DNA of 8,219 bases from Treponema sp. (GTDB taxonomy: Bacteria; Spirochaetota; Spirochaetia; Treponematales; Treponemataceae), in NCBI GenBank assembly GCA_024691105.1, contig JAILNY010000013.1:1-8219 (forward strand), in the 5' to 3' direction. This document shows positions 7,182-8,219 of this stretch, one piece after another (within the stretch, counting starts at the first letter, position 1; every line of letters starts with the position of its first letter). The notes under the pieces were generated by a model, which did not search any database, was not told where the DNA came from, and worked only from the letters and a program-made list of their open reading frames with translations. The translations under genes and the position numbers were made by a program.

Positions 7182-8219
7182 CTATTTATCTCCTGTAAGA
7201 GTTGTATTAAGTTTATATTCCAAATCCATAAGGCTTGTCATGTAATTAAATTTTTCACTGACAAGGCTAAGCTTTGCCTGATTCAACTGGTTCTCAGCTT
7301 CTTTTAAATCAAGATATTCTGTAGTACCGTTGCGGTATGCCTGCCAGGTCATGTCATACGAACGCTGGGCAAGTGTAATATTGCGTTCACTTGCTTCAAT
7401 CGCTTTTTTACACTGAGCTAAAGTATCAGATGCAGTACGTACTTCAAGCTCTGTGTTTCGCTCAAGCATTTCAAGCTGAACATTAAGCTTTTCAACATTG
7501 TCCTTTAACTCGCGGGCACTGGTTCTTGAACTGGACCACGGAAGCATATTTGTCAAATTCCATACAAGCGAAATACTAAACGAACCGCTGTCTTTCCAGT
7601 TATCCTTTACGCCCCAGTCATTCTTAAAGGCATCAGTAATCATCGGCTGGCCGTTCCAGCTCAGCGCAAGTGAAGGAGTGTAAGTAGACAAATCAAGTGC
7701 GCTTGCCTGCATCTTAAGCATCTTAAGATTTTCTCTTAAAGCCTTAACCGAAAGATTATTTTCAATTCCGTCTTTAATTAACTGTTCAATATCAACGTCG
7801 ATATATTCAGGATTAATCTCGCCCTTAAGTTCAATCTTTGTTCCAACCGGCATACCGATTAAAAGCGAGAATGTATCAAGCGACTGTCTCATTGCAGCCT
7901 CTGCCTTTTCTACCGAAGGGACCTGGTTTTCGTATGCAACCTGAGTCTGAAGATATTTAATCTGAGGAATGTATCCGTTACGATAGTTTGTTGCAGCCTG
8001 GTTCATTCGCTGACGTGCGTTTTCAAGGCTGGCCTTCTGGAGTGCAAGGCTTTCCTGCTGGAGCAAAAGTGAATAAAACAATTTCTTGATATTCAATTCA
8101 TTTTCTTTTACTGCAGTCTGCCAGGTGATTACGCCGCTTTCGTAAGATGCCATTGTGGCTCTCATATTCTGAATCATTGCTACGTTAAAGCTGAACGAAA
8201 TAGAAAGGTTTCCCATTGC
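7182..8219 (-). CDS. TolC-family outer membrane factor, N-terminus outside window
   Basis: The outer membrane exit channel of the pump. The frame is open to the right edge (the last visible codon, Ala, precedes an internal ATG at 8216), so 345 C-terminal residues are seen; with a family length of about 420-500, some 100 residues including the signal peptide are missing. The family's internal duplication is visible. Long Gln/Asn/Ala-rich helices contain YRNGYIPQIKYLQTQ near residues 79-93 and again YRNGTTEYLDLKEAENQ near 295-311, each followed by a helix. Between the helical parts, a Trp- and aromatic-rich stretch (SLALSWNGQP to SISLVWNLTNMLPW) fits membrane strands of the barrel. As first visible gene of the operon it is directly followed by adaptor, permease and PII-like gene. 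The operon promoter is not in the window. Confidence 0.9.
   Translation of the reverse strand, partial: AMGNLSISFSFNVAMIQNMRATMASYESGVITWQTAVKENELNIKKLFYSLLLQQESLALQKASLENARQRMNQAATNYRNGYIPQIKYLQTQVAYENQVPSVEKAEAAMRQSLDTFSLLIGMPVGTKIELKGEINPEYIDVDIEQLIKDGIENNLSVKALRENLKMLKMQASALDLSTYTPSLALSWNGQPMITDAFKNDWGVKDNWKDSGSFSISLVWNLTNMLPWSSSRTSARELKDNVEKLNVQLEMLERNTELEVRTASDTLAQCKKAIEASERNITLAQRSYDMTWQAYRNGTTEYLDLKEAENQLNQAKLSLVSEKFNYMTSLMDLEYKLNTTLTGDK
7190..7194 (-). promoter_or_regulatory. Ribosome binding site of the adaptor gene
   Basis: AGGAG on the minus strand lies 10 bases before the adaptor ATG, inside the last codons of the TolC-like gene. The spacing is slightly long but no better site is present, and the start is fixed by the signal peptide. 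Confidence 0.6.

Noticed and set aside
1..8219. CRISPR array, tRNA, rRNA, insertion sequence or integrase
   Set aside because: No regularly spaced repeats, cloverleaf-like segments, transposase motifs or attachment-site duplications were seen on either strand.

Overview
The window looks like part of a spirochete chromosome, most probably a Treponema. This is inferred from gene content and style. The adaptor lipoprotein has a relaxed, spirochete-type lipobox (FSGC). It also lacks the usual alpha-helical hairpin, as does the Borrelia adaptor BesA. The background is of moderate GC, broken by short GC-rich islands. No rRNA, tRNA or other marker gene is present to prove the taxonomy.

Layout, left to right. 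Positions 3-1496 (+) hold the C-terminal ~497 residues of an NhaC-family Na+/H+ antiporter whose start lies left of the window. A ~100 bp convergent intergenic gap follows, filled by a GC-rich, multiply palindromic segment (1500-1583). On the minus strand, 1596-2603 encodes a radical SAM protein of the YtqA/YhcC (TIGR01212) family. It carries an apparent in-frame, GC-rich insertion of about 33 residues. A hairpin with an AT-rich tail (2613-2636) separates it from the efflux operon.

The rest, 2644-8219 on the minus strand, is one compact four-gene operon. In transcription order it encodes a TolC-like outer membrane factor (truncated by the right edge), a short lipoprotein adaptor of the RND membrane fusion family, a 1106-residue RND inner membrane permease, and a 100-residue PII-like protein. 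The four genes are tightly packed: a 2 bp gap, then a 1 bp overlap, then a 14 bp overlap. A Shine-Dalgarno sequence lies inside the end of each preceding gene, so the products are probably made together. The first three would form a tripartite pump spanning both membranes. The PII-like protein is likely a small cytoplasmic partner or sensor for it.

The most interesting points are the PII-like gene translationally coupled to the pump, the hairpin-less adaptor, the Lys/Glu-rich C-terminal tail of the permease, and the two GC-rich islands (one intergenic, one in frame inside the radical SAM gene). The islands may be traces of a small dispersed element. No CRISPR array, insertion sequence or RNA gene was seen.
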